Source: Serripes groenlandicus (taxonomy: Eukaryota; Mollusca; Bivalvia; Cardiida; Cardiidae). From it: a DNA stretch of 64,000 nt. The first letter of the stretch is position 1. The number at the start of each line of letters is the position of its first letter. This document shows positions 35,133-47,541 of the stretch, in pieces. The notes beneath the pieces were generated by a model that had not been told where the DNA came from, searched no databases, and saw nothing but the letters and a program-made list of their open reading frames with translations. Position numbers and translations under genes: made by a program. Location: NCBI GenBank assembly GCA_031761405.1, contig JASEVX010000011.1, positions 29,295,067 through 29,359,066 of the forward strand, written 5' to 3'.

Positions 35133-36089
35133 TGTATTTAATGCTATTAGTACTGGCGTATATATTCAAGTACACAGTTATCATTAACTATACACAACAA
35201 TTACAGTGCGCTCGTGATAAGTCGAACACGGGGTATTCGTACTTCGTTATACTCGTACCATTTGCTGGAAAGGATCTTTGTTTTAGAAACATGGTGGCTG
35301 CCGTTCTGATTATTGAAACGAGCAGTCAAAACTGCTGCTGCGCTGTTACCTTAATATGAGTTTGTTCGCATGCTTGCTTATCATAATAAACACTTAAAAT
35401 CGTTAATATCCTTAAAAGATAACCCTTTATACTGCTGTTCAAATGTTTACACTCATGATGAAAGATCAAAGCTTTTCTTATGTCTAAACTTGTACTTGAA
35501 AAGTATCATGCGCGATTTTACCAATTTGATTATATTTTAAATATACTGGGAAAAACAGAAGCCTGTAAATGATAATAATACTTAGCATTCTTGTTTCCTC
35601 TTTAAAACGAACTAATTGTTTCGTAATTACGAAATATCATTTCGTAATATCGAAATAACACGTTGAATTCGCAGATCAAAAAATGTGTTGAAAGTCACTT
35701 AAGGGTCTCAGTGAAATACAATGGTGATACAGTTTAATATCACTATTACTATTACTATCTCGATAATTCGGCTAACAATATATATTCTTTTTAATTACAT
35801 TTTTTTCATCATTTCCCAAGCAAATAACATTCCAATATTTTTACAATCAAAATCGTATAATTATGATACAATAATTATTACAACAACAACAAAAACGATA
35901 ACAAAAAAAAGAACTTACTACTTTCAGATATTATCGTTTGGTATTCAAAACAATACAGAAGAGAACAAAAGAAGTCCGATGAGAAGACAAATATACTAAA
36001 TACTAACATTTAAAATATACAAGTCCGTGTCCCCAATTTCAATGTAACAGTAGTTAGGTGTACGCTGTTTTCTATAAACTTCCTTATTC

Positions 36090-36640
36090 GTTTAACACTT
36101 TCCCCCTTACAACTAATCCGCAGGAGAAAACGTAATAACATTTAGGTAAAGTATGGAAATCTCTTCAAATGAAAGTATAATGAGTTAATATGATTGAAAA
36201 ACATTGTGGCAAAAGGAGCAATTGCTCGTTTTTAAAAATGTTTTCAAAAGTCGTCTGCTGCAGAGGCGTCAGAAAGTGTCTATATGTTGTAATGTGTTAA
36301 CAAAACAATATCATCAATTTCATTACAATTGGCCCTGTAACGTACATATAAAGACCCCGAGTCGTCAATGTTTGCTCGCCAACTGGCATTAATGCCGAGC
36401 GCGAGAGTAAACAACGTCACCAAACAACAACGATGTTCGCAGACGGTAAATCAGACTGGATTGTGGGAAACAAACCCGCAGCAGACGACTTTGAAAATCC
36501 CTAAGCGAAAATGTGGAAAGCGTCAACAAATAAAAGTTTAATTATTGAAAGAAGTTTTGAGCAATTTCACCATTTGTTACAATGTTTTCAGAAGACGTCT
36601 GCTGCAGAGACGTCAGAAAGCATCTATATGTGGGAAAGGA
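36090..36640. mobile_element. TTAA MITE remnants, unit B
   Basis: One MITE at about 36092-36300 and a second remnant to 36640, with a single copy of the segment that is doubled in unit A. Confidence 0.5.
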
Positions 36641-36885
36641 CTAACACAGGCAAACCGTATCTACATATTTTCGAGTGCAGTGGTCTGAATAATATTTTCA
36701 CATTTAAAATAAACGCACGTAGAATACACATTATATTATATATATGAAAATCATCATACAGAGATCAATATTGAATTGAAAACTAAAATTTCCTTGTTCG
36801 TGCATTTTTCGAAGTTGTATGAAGAATGGACACTTGACTATGTATATCGTTTACATGTAAACGTCAACAGTATGGTGTAAATAGA

Positions 36886-37780
36886 GAATCATTATGCTGG
36901 ATCGAAAACTGACATTACTATCATTCCGTTTGATCGAATACTGACAGAATGGCAGAAAGATTGTATCATGCTGCTGTTTAGCAAACTGACAGACTGGTAG
37001 AACGAGAGTCTCATTATGTAGTGTCACAGAATGGCAGAAAGATTGTATCATTATGATGTGTAGCAAATTGACAGAATGGTTGAACGATGCTATCATTCTG
37101 TTGTGTCTCTAACTGCCAGAATGGCAGAAAGATTGTATAATTTTGATGTGTAGCAAATTGACAGAATGGTAGAACGATCCTGTAGAGTCTCAAACTGACA
37201 GAATGCATGCTAGTCGGTGTGGCAAACTGACATAATGACAGAAGAATTGTATCATTCTGCTGTCTAGCAAACTGACAGACTGGTAGACGAGAGTCTCATT
37301 ATGTAGTGTCACAGAATGGCAGAAAGATTGTATCATTATGATGTTTAGCAAATTGACAGAAATGGTTGAACGATGCTATCATTCTGTTTGGTCTTAAACT
37401 GCAAGAATGGCGGAAAGATTGTATCATTCTGCTGTGTAGCAAATTGGCAGAATGGTATAACGATGCGTTCATTCTGTTGTGTCTCTAACTGCCAAAATGG
37501 CAGAAAGATTGTATAATTTTGATGTGTAGCAAATTGACAGAATGGTAGAACGATCATGTAGAGTCTCTAACTGACAGAATGCATGCTAGTCGGTGTGGCA
37601 AACTGACAGAATGACAGAAGAATACTATCATTCTGCTGTGAAGCAAACTGACATAATGGTAAAACGATGCAATCATTATGAACAGTCGCAACATTGACAG
37701 AATGGTAGCAAGATTGTATCATTCTGGCGTCTATCAAACTAGAATGCCAAAACGAGAGTCTCATTATTTGAGTCCACTGA
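36886..37780. repeat. 45-bp minisatellite, copy C
   Basis: About 20 units, the longest of the three arrays. It includes a ~300-bp higher-order repeat (36990-37220 resembles 37300-37610). The recurrent hairpin follows at 37860-37920. Confidence 0.75.
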
Positions 37781-38429
37781 GGTTTATATTTGTTGTAATA
37801 TACTATGGAGGAGCAAACGGGTCTTTACCCAACAAAATCGCTCTTATGACTTGACTAAACCCTATGCCGTGGTACTAGAAAGAATCGTCTCACTTAGACG
37901 ATTCTTTTGAGTACCCACAAGATAGACGCAACAAACAGACAACTGATCATACTATTTCAGAATTTCAGATGTAAATTCGTGTGGTACAGACAGTCAAATT
38001 ACACGTCAACTCAGAGAACTTACAACAATTTGCGAAAAACATAAAGATCGGATAATTGAGTAAATATGTGTATCTCATGACACGTTATGCTGCATTTACT
38101 GTGTGACAGACAGTCATCGGCAATGCGGAAATGTTGTCACATAAGGTGACTATGAAACAAGTACCGAATATAAGTTGGACGCTTCAAAAAGAGGGAGTTT
38201 CCATACGTATGTATTCAATGAAGCAGACATATTACAGCAACATGCAGTAAATTTCATGATTTCATGACCAGGAAAGATGAGATAATGCAAGGCTGGCTCC
38301 AACAATTGTTGTCACAAATTACGACAAAGGTATACACCGTACTTGATCAAAGAAAACGTAATATGTTTCTTCCATGGGCAAAAATAATGAATCGGTAAAA
38401 GAAACACTCGTCGTTATGGAAGAAAGAAA

Positions 38430-39494
38430 AAAGGGCTGATATCATGAATTTGGTTAATGTTGCAGAGGATTATGGATCATCGAGCAGCGTGTAGTTGCAG
38501 GAAAGGAAGTTAACTCTAGATTAGAAAGACAGAAAATAGAAATCGGTTGAGGACTTGAATTAACAAGACATTTAAATGTATTAGAAGTCGACGTGAAGAT
38601 CGAACCGATTCTGAAAGCAATTGAAGAACATCTGATGGTGACGGAAATTGGTGTGACACCACGTGAGCTGTCATTTTAAGGGGCAATCTGCACAGGACTT
38701 GTACACCCACCGCGTAAATGTATATTGCTAGAAGATCATGTCCTTCTGGTCTTCACCTGTCAAGACAATACGGTATCGGCAATGAATATATACAGTAATC
38801 AAAGAAACAAATTGCTGCGGTCAAGGTTACTTCAATGCCATTTTGGATAGTCAGGGCAGGTGAACGTCGTGCTCTTGTGACTGTTCCGTTCAAGAATAAG
38901 TTGTACAAGTTGCATTACAACGATCGAATCTAAAAACTAATTATATAAACACCAATACTGCAATATATTGTATAGAACCATTTACAATAACAGATAATGA
39001 ATCTTTCATTACGACATCCAAAAAAACAGGGAAGATGTACATGATCAATTGGAACGGAGATAAACTAAAAGCGATAGCTGTGTAAACGGCAAAGGCATTT
39101 ATTGGATGTTAGGCCTTTCGCCAGGGTATTATATCATATGTGGACGATATTGTTGTCAACGAACGACATGAAATGGTTTTTGCGTCATCTCCAAAGATGA
39201 AAAAGGTTTTGCAGTTAGTTTTGATGGAGAATTAAAATTAATCTATAACCGACCTGCCATTGATATCCCAATGGGCCTGACAGTTGGACCTAATTCTCGA
39301 ATTCTCCTGTGTTCGTATGACAGCCATCAAGTTCTAGAACTTGAACGCAATGATGTTACATATTATAGGACTGTCCTGACTAAATGAGATGGTCTGGCAG
39401 GACCATTGGACATTTCTTTTAAAACGTCATCTAAAGAAGTGGTTGTGTGCGAAGATGATAAAGGTAGAGAAGTCAAGGCATTCACCGTGTTGTA
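38430..39494 (+). pseudogene. TRIM/NHL-like remnant, copy C (longest)
   Basis: Without the MITE, it keeps about 150 bp more upstream, including the frame VLEVDVKIEPILKAIEEHLM with the base that A and B have lost. It shares the GTGTAAACGG stop and has its own stop after RELSF. It is the least derived of the three copies at its 5' end. Confidence 0.5.
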
Positions 39495-39745
39495 GCATTC
39501 AGTAACCTTGAACATTCAATTGGATCCAAATGATGTTTATAGGCGGGGAATGTGGTACGATTTATAGTATTTTTAATATTTAGTAGTTTGAATTACTTGG
39601 CCATCCGTCATTTAAAAAGATATGGGTTATACATCTAATATAACTGTCTGTTGTTTATATATGTGGGTGTTAGCCAATGATTTTCGTGTATTTGAATTAC
39701 ATTTATGTACCCGAAATAGTCCTTTATTGGTTTAGTAAACTATTT

Positions 39746-41280
39746 TTTTTTTAAAACATCAAAGTATCCGATCTACAAATCTTACATTGCATTTTCTTTT
39801 CAAAATATGTTCAAGTTAAAACAATTTTTTTCTTTTGTGACACTGTTCTGGTCTGTCTTCAATAAGATATATTTTCCATATTTTTGCCTCTATTCTGTCA
39901 AAGCCATTGAAGATTTGATGTGAGTGAATAATGGACTGGTTATGTTCGTGTGTAGTAGAAATTCAAATGTTGTTAAATGAAATTGTACAAGAAAAGAAGG
40001 GATATGCCACAGTAAATTTCGCAATATAAGGGACGTAATACTCGATAACTTTATACGTGTAGTTAAGAGTACCAATAAGTTATTCCCCTTCATCTAAACA
40101 ATTATTCGATTGTGTTTAACACCAGGGACGTAGATCTTATCTACGTTCCTGTTAACACCCATCCCTATCAACAGTTGTTAGTTAAACCATTGTATTTCCA
40201 GTTCTATCGGTATGGTCTCAATCTTCGCAATGTAACCTCATCTTCGCAAGCCAAGTACTTACGGGAATGCTTATGTACGAAGTAGCCTTCGCCAGTGGAA
40301 GATGATGTTACCTCGGCCGTCATGATATCCCTGCAGCTCCGAGTGCGAATCTCTTTTAATAAGTTTAAACATATTTTATTGTCAAAAGTATCATATAATA
40401 TAACAACATTAAAGTTTACATATAAAGCAAAACTTAATTGCGGCTCCCCCCGTAAATTAAAAAAAAAAACAAGTTATTACAAACATAGTGAACAGTAAAA
40501 TACAGGTATTGTTCACGAGTCATTTTAAAAAGAACCATTTGTAAATTTAACTTAAATTTATTTATGAACAAAGTAATAATTGCAGTAGTGTTCCAGATAA
40601 ATTAATCTTTAATTCTTTTGCGATAAGTATAGGCTCAGATCATCCTGCTAATCATAACAGTCATTATCTAAACCTAATTCGTAGAAATCTTCCAATTGAT
40701 GTTATTTTCCGACTTGAGCATTGACTGTTATAAGAGAACTTTGTTTTCAAAAGGCGTATACCGCACATACGTAAAAGAAATCTACGTGTGGTAAAAAGTT
40801 TACATACGGGAAAAAAAATAAATATATATATATATATCTTGAATCAAAATATAGTTACTGGTATATCAGATTTTTTAAACAAAAGATGAGTTCAGACAAC
40901 ATATACTCAATTATTAACATTCATTTACATGTATATAACTATTTACGACGTAAACCACAATTTAGATAAAATTAAATAGCTTTTGGGAATCTATGTCTGG
41001 TTATAAGACGTTTTAAACCCTAATGTTTTACGCTGCATTTTGGAGAATAATGAATTACAAGCAAAGGCTTACGTTAGAATACAAAACCTGTCATCCTAAA
41101 CCGAACAAGCATGTACATGTATGGCTTTTTGAGAAAAGACGACATCGGCCTTTGGAAATAAGAGTTAATATAAAACCATATCTCATTAATATCAAACCCA
41201 AAGACTGTACGAGCGAGCGATTTAAAAGTCTGGATTTGGTGAGATTGGGAAAAAACCTTGACCTTTTCTGTAATTCAAAT
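39746..41280. other. AT-rich non-coding DNA
   Basis: It contains a small hairpin GGGACGTAGAT/ATCTACGTTCC at 40125-40149 and (TA)n near 40820. No gene seen. Confidence 0.4.
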
Positions 41281-41546
41281 ATGAGCCGTTCCACGAGTAA
41301 ACCAACATAATCGTCTCTGCGTAATGTATCGATCCGGGTCAGCCTGCGCAGTCCGCGCAGACTGATCCGGGTCGACACATTCCGTCTCAGGGGGATAGAG
41401 GTATAGAGTAATGATTCCAGAAACAGAAAACCCACAAGAGGCGAACAGTGTCTGTCCTGATTAGCCTGTGGGGCATGCTTAGGCTGATCCGGGTCGATAC
41501 TTTAGGTAGAGTCCACAATGTTGTTTTTTCTCGTGGAACGGCTCAT
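41281..41546. mobile_element. ATGAGCCGT-family MITE
   Basis: The ends ATGAGCCGTTCCACGAG and CTCGTGGAACGGCTCAT are perfectly inverted over 17 bp; length 266 bp. Confidence 0.75.
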
Positions 41547-41564
41547 ATGTATACAGTATATATA

Positions 41565-41820
41565 TATATCGAGGGCTTGGCGTCAAACGGTTGTAACTAA
41601 AATTGGTATTTTTTTACCTAGGTTAATCACCTCGCCATTAAGTCTTTATAAGCGCTAAATCATTTTTCTTGGTAAACAATGGAAATTTAGGTGCCATTGC
41701 TCGTTCTGAGCAATGGCACCTAAATTTGCATTGTTTACAAAGGGGTCAAAATTGCCCCTAATCCAGGGTTTTCAAAATAGGTTTTGAGTTACAACCGTTT
41801 CACGCCAAGCCCTCGATATA
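41565..41820. mobile_element. MITE with TATATCGAGGGCTTGGCGT ends
   Basis: 256 bp with terminal inverted repeats of about 30 bp. An inner perfect hairpin pairs TAGGTGCCATTGCTC with GAGCAATGGCACCTA. There is no coding capacity. Confidence 0.75.
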
Positions 41821-42006
41821 TGCTGTGCTTCAGGAAATTGATTCACGTGTGAGAACAATCTTTCATGAGCAGACATACCAAAGGATCACAATGGACACGT
41901 CTTTATATAGGTCTCTTGAAACCTGCTTTGACCGATAAAAGAACGCTGAGGGGTTTAAAATGCCTAACGGTTAGTTTTTGTAGAGCACCGCTAACATAAA
42001 TAGTTA

Positions 42007-42157
42007 CTTTAACACTTTCCCACCTACAAACGCATTTTGTCACATCTGCAGCAGACGACTTTTTAAAACATTATGACAAAAATACAAATTTCTCCTTTTT
42101 CCACAATGCTTTCAACCTTTTTTCTGCTGCAGTTAAGCTGCATGTGGGAAAGGGTTA
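42007..42157. mobile_element. Short TTAA MITE
   Basis: TTAACACTTTCCCACCTACA ... GCATGTGGGAAAGGGTTAA, about 150 bp, the shortest full-ended copy. Confidence 0.65.
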
Positions 42158-42374
42158 ATATAAAAAATAAAAAACTCAAGGAGTGTGTTTTCAGGTGAAT
42201 CAATATTGCAATGTCCCTTAATCTTATGTGGCATTATACGATTCATCATTATAAACACACAAGTAAAGATTGTCATATTTTGTTGGTAAAGTATAAATTC
42301 TGAAAAACTGTAGGAGAAAGAGAATACTATCTCATTTTCTTTTCCAACAATGGCTTCAATAATCATTTTAATCC

Positions 42375-42784
42375 GAGCGCCGGTAGGTCTGTCGGTAGCC
42401 AAGCGGGCTGTCAATCTAGGGGTTTTGAGTTCGAACCCCAGCTCGGCTAACGTTCTTTCCGACGTTTGACAAAAGTCACTATTACAATCGCCATTAGTCT
42501 TCCACCAACAGTGTCCCGGGTTCGATCCCCAGTCGCGGCACTACGGTCATGGTGGAGTGCACTTGGGCAAGGCACATTTTCTAGCCTAGTACTGGTTTGT
42601 TTACCCAGGGATAATGATTATTAAATTTAATTGCGCGCTAAATGACCTTAGCTGTCGATGCGCCATAAAACAATATACATTCATTCATTCATTCCACCAA
42701 CAGTCTATGTGGAAAAGGAGCCGTGACATGACTAAAAATAATGTTGAAAACGGCATTAAACCCTAAGCAATCAATTCAATAAAC
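42375..42784 (+). mobile_element. tRNA-headed SINE interrupted by another SINE
   Basis: The head is GAGCGCCGGTAGGTCTGTCG with B box GAGTTCGAACCCC. The body CTTTCCGACGTTTGACAAAA matches 30382-30680. It resumes after the insertion at CCACCAACAGTCTATGTGG and ends with the tail CAATCAATTCAATAAAC. Confidence 0.65.
42513..42691 (+). mobile_element. Inserted SINE with 13-bp target-site duplication
   Basis: It begins GTCCCGGGTTCGATCCCCAG (a tRNA B-box remnant). It contains CACTTGGGCAAGGCACATTT, a widespread SINE core, and ends in (ATTC)n. TTCCACCAACAGT flanks it at 42500-42512 and 42692-42704. Confidence 0.7.
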
Positions 42785-42823
42785 ATTTTCTGAAGAAATG
42801 ACAGCAAGTTTTTAATTTATCAT

Positions 42824-43031
42824 ACGAGCCGTTCCGCGAGAAAACCAACATTGAAAGAATCGACCAGGGTCAGGCAAAGCATGCCCCGCAGGCTAACCCG
42901 GACAGACACGTTTCGCCTCCGGTGGATTTTCTGTGCCAGGAATCGTTACGCCTGCGCGGACTGCGCAGGTTAATCTGGATCGATACATTACGCAGGGTCA
43001 ATACTGTTGGTTTTCTTGTGGAACGTCTCAT
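42824..43031. mobile_element. ATGAGCCGT-family MITE, internally deleted
   Basis: 208 bp with the ends ACGAGCCGTTCCGCGAGAAA and CTTGTGGAACGTCTCAT. Confidence 0.65.
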
Positions 43032-43399
43032 ATTTTGCGGTGTCCGTAAACATGTGTATTGATCGCACGATGAAACGTATCCAGCGATGAGAAGTGGATT
43101 ATCACGTTACACTGTTTATATAACCCTCGAAAAAACCAACACCACAGATAGGCTCGTCCTTATCTGATAATTCTTTTTCATTCCCGAGGAAGTCATATGA
43201 TGCTGTTTTGTTTGTGTCAGTTTTTGTATTTAATGCCGCTTTCAACGATTTTTCAGTTATATCACGGCGTTTCCTTGCTGCGTTACTAGTTCTACTGTCC
43301 CATTTATCTTGGCACACGCGAGTCAGTCGCTATTCATTTGCCGTGTGTATCGCCGCTTTAAACAATATTCTGGTTAAAAAACGGCGTTTCCTTGATTGC

Positions 43400-43725
43400 G
43401 GTGTTACCTGAACTACTGGTCCGTTTATCAGTTGCAAAGAAATGTGCTGTGTGCATGGTGTATTTCGCCGCTTTCAACAATTATCAAGTTATACCAGGTC
43501 GTTACCTGGGTTAAATTCATGTTGCAGTACCTCTGGTCCTTTTATTCTGATGCCAGCAGATCAATCGTAATGATAACCCAACACTCCTTAACTCCAATTA
43601 CAAAAAGCCATTACTATCATTTTTCAAGACCTGGTATGATCCCGGCCGGGGATCGAACCCGCGACCTCCCTTAGCCGATACGGACGCTTAAACACTGCAT
43701 TACCAATGCGATTATTGCATTTACA
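43400..43725 (-). mobile_element. SINE with tRNA-like head on the minus strand
   Basis: GGGGATCGAACCCGCGACCT (about 43656-43675) is an inverted B box, followed by a tRNA-like 5' half. The upstream part repeats GCCGCTTTCAACAATTAT-type text. 43032-43400 holds no supported gene. Confidence 0.45.
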
Positions 43726-43802
43726 AATGCATCAACTTTCCTGATGAATGACCCGTGTTTGTTAATCACACAAAACTACCTTAGAAATGAAGCCAACCTC
43801 AA

Positions 43803-44057
43803 TTGAACCGTCCCGCGAACATTGTGGACTCTGCGTAAAGTATCGACCGGATCAGCCTAAGCATGCCTCGCAGGCTAACCCGGACAGACACTCTTTGCCT
43901 CCTGTGAACTTTCTGTTTCAGGAATCATTACTCTATACCTGTATCATCCTGAGACGGAATGTGTCGGCCTGGATTAGCCTGCGCGGACTGCGCATGCAGA
44001 TATGGATCGATACATTACGCAGAGGCCATAATGTTGATTTTCTCGTGAAACGGCTCA
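43803..44057. mobile_element. ATGAGCCGT-family MITE
   Basis: GAACCGTCCCGCGAACATTG ... TTTCTCGTGAAACGGCTCA, 255 bp. Confidence 0.68.
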
Positions 44058-44157
44058 AACGAGAAATGAAGCCAATATCAATGCACGTATACGACAGATA
44101 AAGCCTCTGCATCAACGTAGTGCGATTAAAATTGTTGGAAGTTCATTGAAATATTCT

Positions 44158-44330
44158 TCCCGCCATGGCCGAGTGGTTAGACTAGCGTTGGGGATTTTGA
44201 ACATGGTCGGGTGCCCTATTTTTTCGCAATGTACATTTCCTAGCCCAATACTAGTTTCTTTACCCAGGGATCGTGAATAAGTTTACTGTTGCCTTGCTTT
44301 AACTGAAATAATGTTGAAAATGGCGTTAAA
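44158..44330 (+). mobile_element. SINE fragment with tRNA-Ser/Leu-like 5' half
   Basis: GCCATGGCCGAGTGGTTAGA is an A-box region. No matching 3' half follows; SINE body text (CCTAGCCCAATACTAGTTTC) does. It is not a working tRNA. Confidence 0.5.
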
Positions 44331-45424
44331 AAGTAAAAGATGAAAAGGCTGTGACTAATTTGCGAAAATGCCAGATCAATGTATGCGGTTTTAAATGCCC
44401 TTTTGTTGAGCACGACTGATCTTTATCTTTGTATTAAAACTAATCAATACTTTATATACATGTATAGTTACATGTACGTTTTCCGGCGCAAGCGCACGCA
44501 AATTGTCACCCGCAATTACAATACGACGGATTATAAACAGTACCACATAATATGGTAATGGAACGTCACTGACATGTGATGTGACCTCTTGAAATATGAT
44601 TAACTTCACTCAAAATACGGTAGTGGGTAGTGATTCCCAAGCCATTCATACATTTATTTATATGTAAAAATTGGTTATTTGTTCATTGAAAATGTAGAAT
44701 TTAAAAATATTTTTTTTATTATTTCTTAAAAGGCATACTAGGTACATAATAAATTGAAAGTTATACTGCAGTTGCAATACCTGGCTTTGTATTGTCTACT
44801 CAGAGCGTGAGAAAATTGATATCTCTCTAGACCTTCGGTGTCGCGAGATATCAATATTTCCAAGCGCTCATACTATTCCGTATAAACATGTTTCAGGTAG
44901 AGTTGAATGAACATTTATTAAAGAGTTGAATCAGAAATCGCACTGTCTATTTCTATTTTCGGTCGAATCCTTTTTTTCAGGAAATGCTTTATTCCCATAT
45001 TGGGTGGAAAAAAACCTTGATTACTCTTCGAAGATGTCCAGGCTGATCCAGTTATTCACTCACCTGCTTCTACATGTATATAAATAGATAGTTCGATGAC
45101 TAAGACAACATACGATTGCAAGTGTTTCCTTGAACATTATTTGACCTTTCAGAAAACGACATATTACACTTCATCGGATGGTGTTTCAACACTTTCGCTT
45201 TTACTAACAGCAGACGCATTTGGAAAACATTATAGGAAAATAAGTGATTCCCCAAATCGATAATTTTTCCTTTTCCCAAATATCTTTACAAATCTTTATA
45301 ACCATGTAGAAGTACATGTAGTTCCATTTTCAAGATACTTTTTTTTTAACAAAAGTATGTATAAAGCAGGTGATTCTTTAAATATCACATCCGGTAAAAG
45401 ATTCATGGGCAAGAATATACCCGA
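44331..45424. other. AT-rich non-coding DNA with one inverted repeat
   Basis: GAGCG..AATTGATATCTCTC pairs with GCGAGATATCAAT..GCGCTC at about 44805-44868. No gene seen. Confidence 0.4.
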
Positions 45425-45645
45425 GTTAACCCCTTATCCCATACAACAGCACATCGGCAGCAGACGACTTTGGAAACATCCAGGCTTACATGTGCAGCTT
45501 ACATGTGCAGAATCTCTATAAATGTTATTGTAATTAGAATACAGGTGTAAGGATTGATTAGCAATTTATCCTTTTGCTACAATGTCTTCGAAAGGTTTCT
45601 GTTGCCGAAGCGTCAGAAAGTGTCTGTATGTGGGGACGGTTTAAT
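45425..45645. mobile_element. Diverged TTAA MITE
   Basis: GTTAACCCCTTATCCCATAC ... GTATGTGGGGACGGTTTAA, with CAGCAGACGAC and GCGTCAGAAAGTGTCTG in their usual places. Confidence 0.6.
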
Positions 45646-45657
45646 ATTCTCGGATGA

Positions 45658-46290
45658 GATATAACATTTTGACAGATCGCGAAGTGAGAACGTAACGTAC
45701 ACCTACCTAGATATAACATTTTGATAGATCGCGAAATGAGAAATATAGGATCCATCATGAGTTTTCTTTGGAGATCAAGATTTCTTAAATGAGTCTAGAA
45801 AAAGACGGTTAATAACTCTCTTTTTCGAGACGAATTTAAGAAATCTTCTCCAAAGTAAAACGAGTCATGGATTCTTTTTATCACCTAAACAGTGTGTTTT
45901 AATGAAAAATCTTGACAACATCAAAACAAAGACCGAATAACATATTCTTCATAAGAACTTGTGATTCACCGCATAAAAAAGTAGTCCTCATCATTTTTGA
46001 ATAAGAAGAAAAAAAAAAAATGTTTTAAACAATTAAGACTCGTTATTTATTCAAAATAGCGTATTATTGCATTTTTCAATGTGTACAATTTAACAACTTA
46101 ACAATAAACATAATAAAGATAAAGGTCAAAATGACGTCATCAGTAGTCGCGTGTATGACGTGTTTTTGTTATCACACATGTTGGATATCGTTGTTCCGTG
46201 ATTTGTTCTCAACTTGAAAATAAGGGTATTTATGTGATAATACATTTTGACTGATCGAGAAGAGAGAACGTAACGTCCAAATACCTAGAT
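45658..46290. repeat. Three dispersed 52-bp satellite units and intervening DNA
   Basis: Units ACATTTTGACAGATCGCGAA + GTGAGAACGTAACGT occur at about 45668, 45717 and 46241, the last abutting the hairpin element. A hairpin CTCTTTTTCGAGA lies near 45820. Confidence 0.55.
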
Positions 46291-47110
46291 ATTATATAAA
46301 TATTGCATGGCTTTCAGTGTGACAGTACATATTGTCAACAAAAGGAAAATACTGTTACCCGAGGCGAAGCCGAGGTTTACAGTATTTACCCGAATGTTGA
46401 CAATATGTACTGTCACACTGGAAGCCATGCAATATTTATTTTATTATACCGAACAAAATTACACGTTTATTCAATATATTCTGTACCTTTGTAGGGGAGG
46501 TCAACATGGGTAGATCTAAAACAATGTAACACACACATATGAATATACCGGTAAACAGTATACTGTTACATGGCACGCGCATATAAAAGGTGACGTTATT
46601 GATTGAAATGACGTCATGCACGTGCATAACCAACATTTTCACGCGCGTGCCATGTAACAGTATACTGTTAACCGGTCAAAAACGTACTGTTAGCATGAGA
46701 CAGTATATAAATATTGCATGGCTTCCAGTGTGACAGTACATAGTGTCAACATGAGGAAAATACTGTTACCCGAGGCGAAGCCGAGGTTTACAGTATTTAC
46801 CCGAATGTTGACAATATGTACTGTCACACTGGAAGCCATGCAATATTTATTTTATTATACCGAACAAAATTACTATTTTATTCAATTTATTTTGTATGGG
46901 GAGGTGAACATGGGTAGATCTACTACAATGTAACACACACATATGAATATACCGGTTAACAGTATACTGTTACATGGCACGCGCGTCTAAAAGATGACGT
47001 TATTGTTTGAAATGACGTCATGCACGTGCAAAACCAACATTTTAACGCGCGTGCCATGTAACAGTATACTGTTAACCGATCAAAGGCGTACTGTTAGCAT
47101 GAGACAGTAA
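46291..47110. mobile_element. Double-hairpin element in tandem (two ~410-bp copies)
   Basis: The first copy starts at 46291 and the second at about 46700. Each has an outer hairpin (AATATTGCATGGCTTCCAGT and complement) with inner CGAGGCGAAGCCGAGG. A second hairpin follows, in which CCGGTTAACAGTATACTGTT + ACATGGCACGCGCG pairs with its complement ~80 bp on. These hairpins are complete here, unlike the copies in units A and B. Confidence 0.7.
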
Positions 47111-47236
47111 GAAATTGCCCATGATGATTATATGAGAATTTAACATTACAAAGTCACGTGAGGTATAATAATAGGAAATTGCACATGATGAGTATATGAG
47201 AATTTAACATTACAAAGTCACGTGAGGTATAATAAT

Positions 47237-47541
47237 ACATTTTAACAGATCGCGAAGGGAGTACGTAACGTCCAAATACCTAGATATTACATTTTAACAG
47301 ATCGCGAAGGGAGTACGTAACGTCCAAATACCTAGATATTACATTTTGACAGATCGCGAAGGGAGTACGTAACGTCCAAATACCTAGATATTACATTTTG
47401 ACAGATCGCGATGTGAGAACGTAACGTCCAAATACCTAGATATTACATTTTAACATATCGCGAAGGGAGTACGTAACGTCCAAATACCTAGATATTACAT
47501 TTTGACAGATCGCGAAGTGAGAAGGTAACGTTCAAATACTG
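47237..47541. repeat. 52-bp satellite, six tandem units
   Basis: Starts at 47237, 47289, 47341, 47393, 47445 and 47497. Each reads ACATTTTRACAGATCGCGAA + GGGAGTACGTAACGTCCA + AATACCTAGATATT. The last is diverged. Confidence 0.8.

Larger units (their letters stand above)
24672..36885. repeat. Segmental duplication unit B (12.2 kb)
   Basis: Same boundaries and order as unit A. Differences: ~0.4 kb missing at 27350, about 2 kb extra and an inverted block between 30003 and 32655, and a GPCR gene with the full third loop. Confidence 0.85.
36886..39745. repeat. Segmental duplication unit C (partial, 2.9 kb)
   Basis: It starts at the same GAATCATTATGCTGG boundary and matches unit A to about 16760. 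It then runs into unrelated DNA after CCTTTATTGGTTTAGTAAAC. It lacks the MITE of A and B. Confidence 0.8.
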
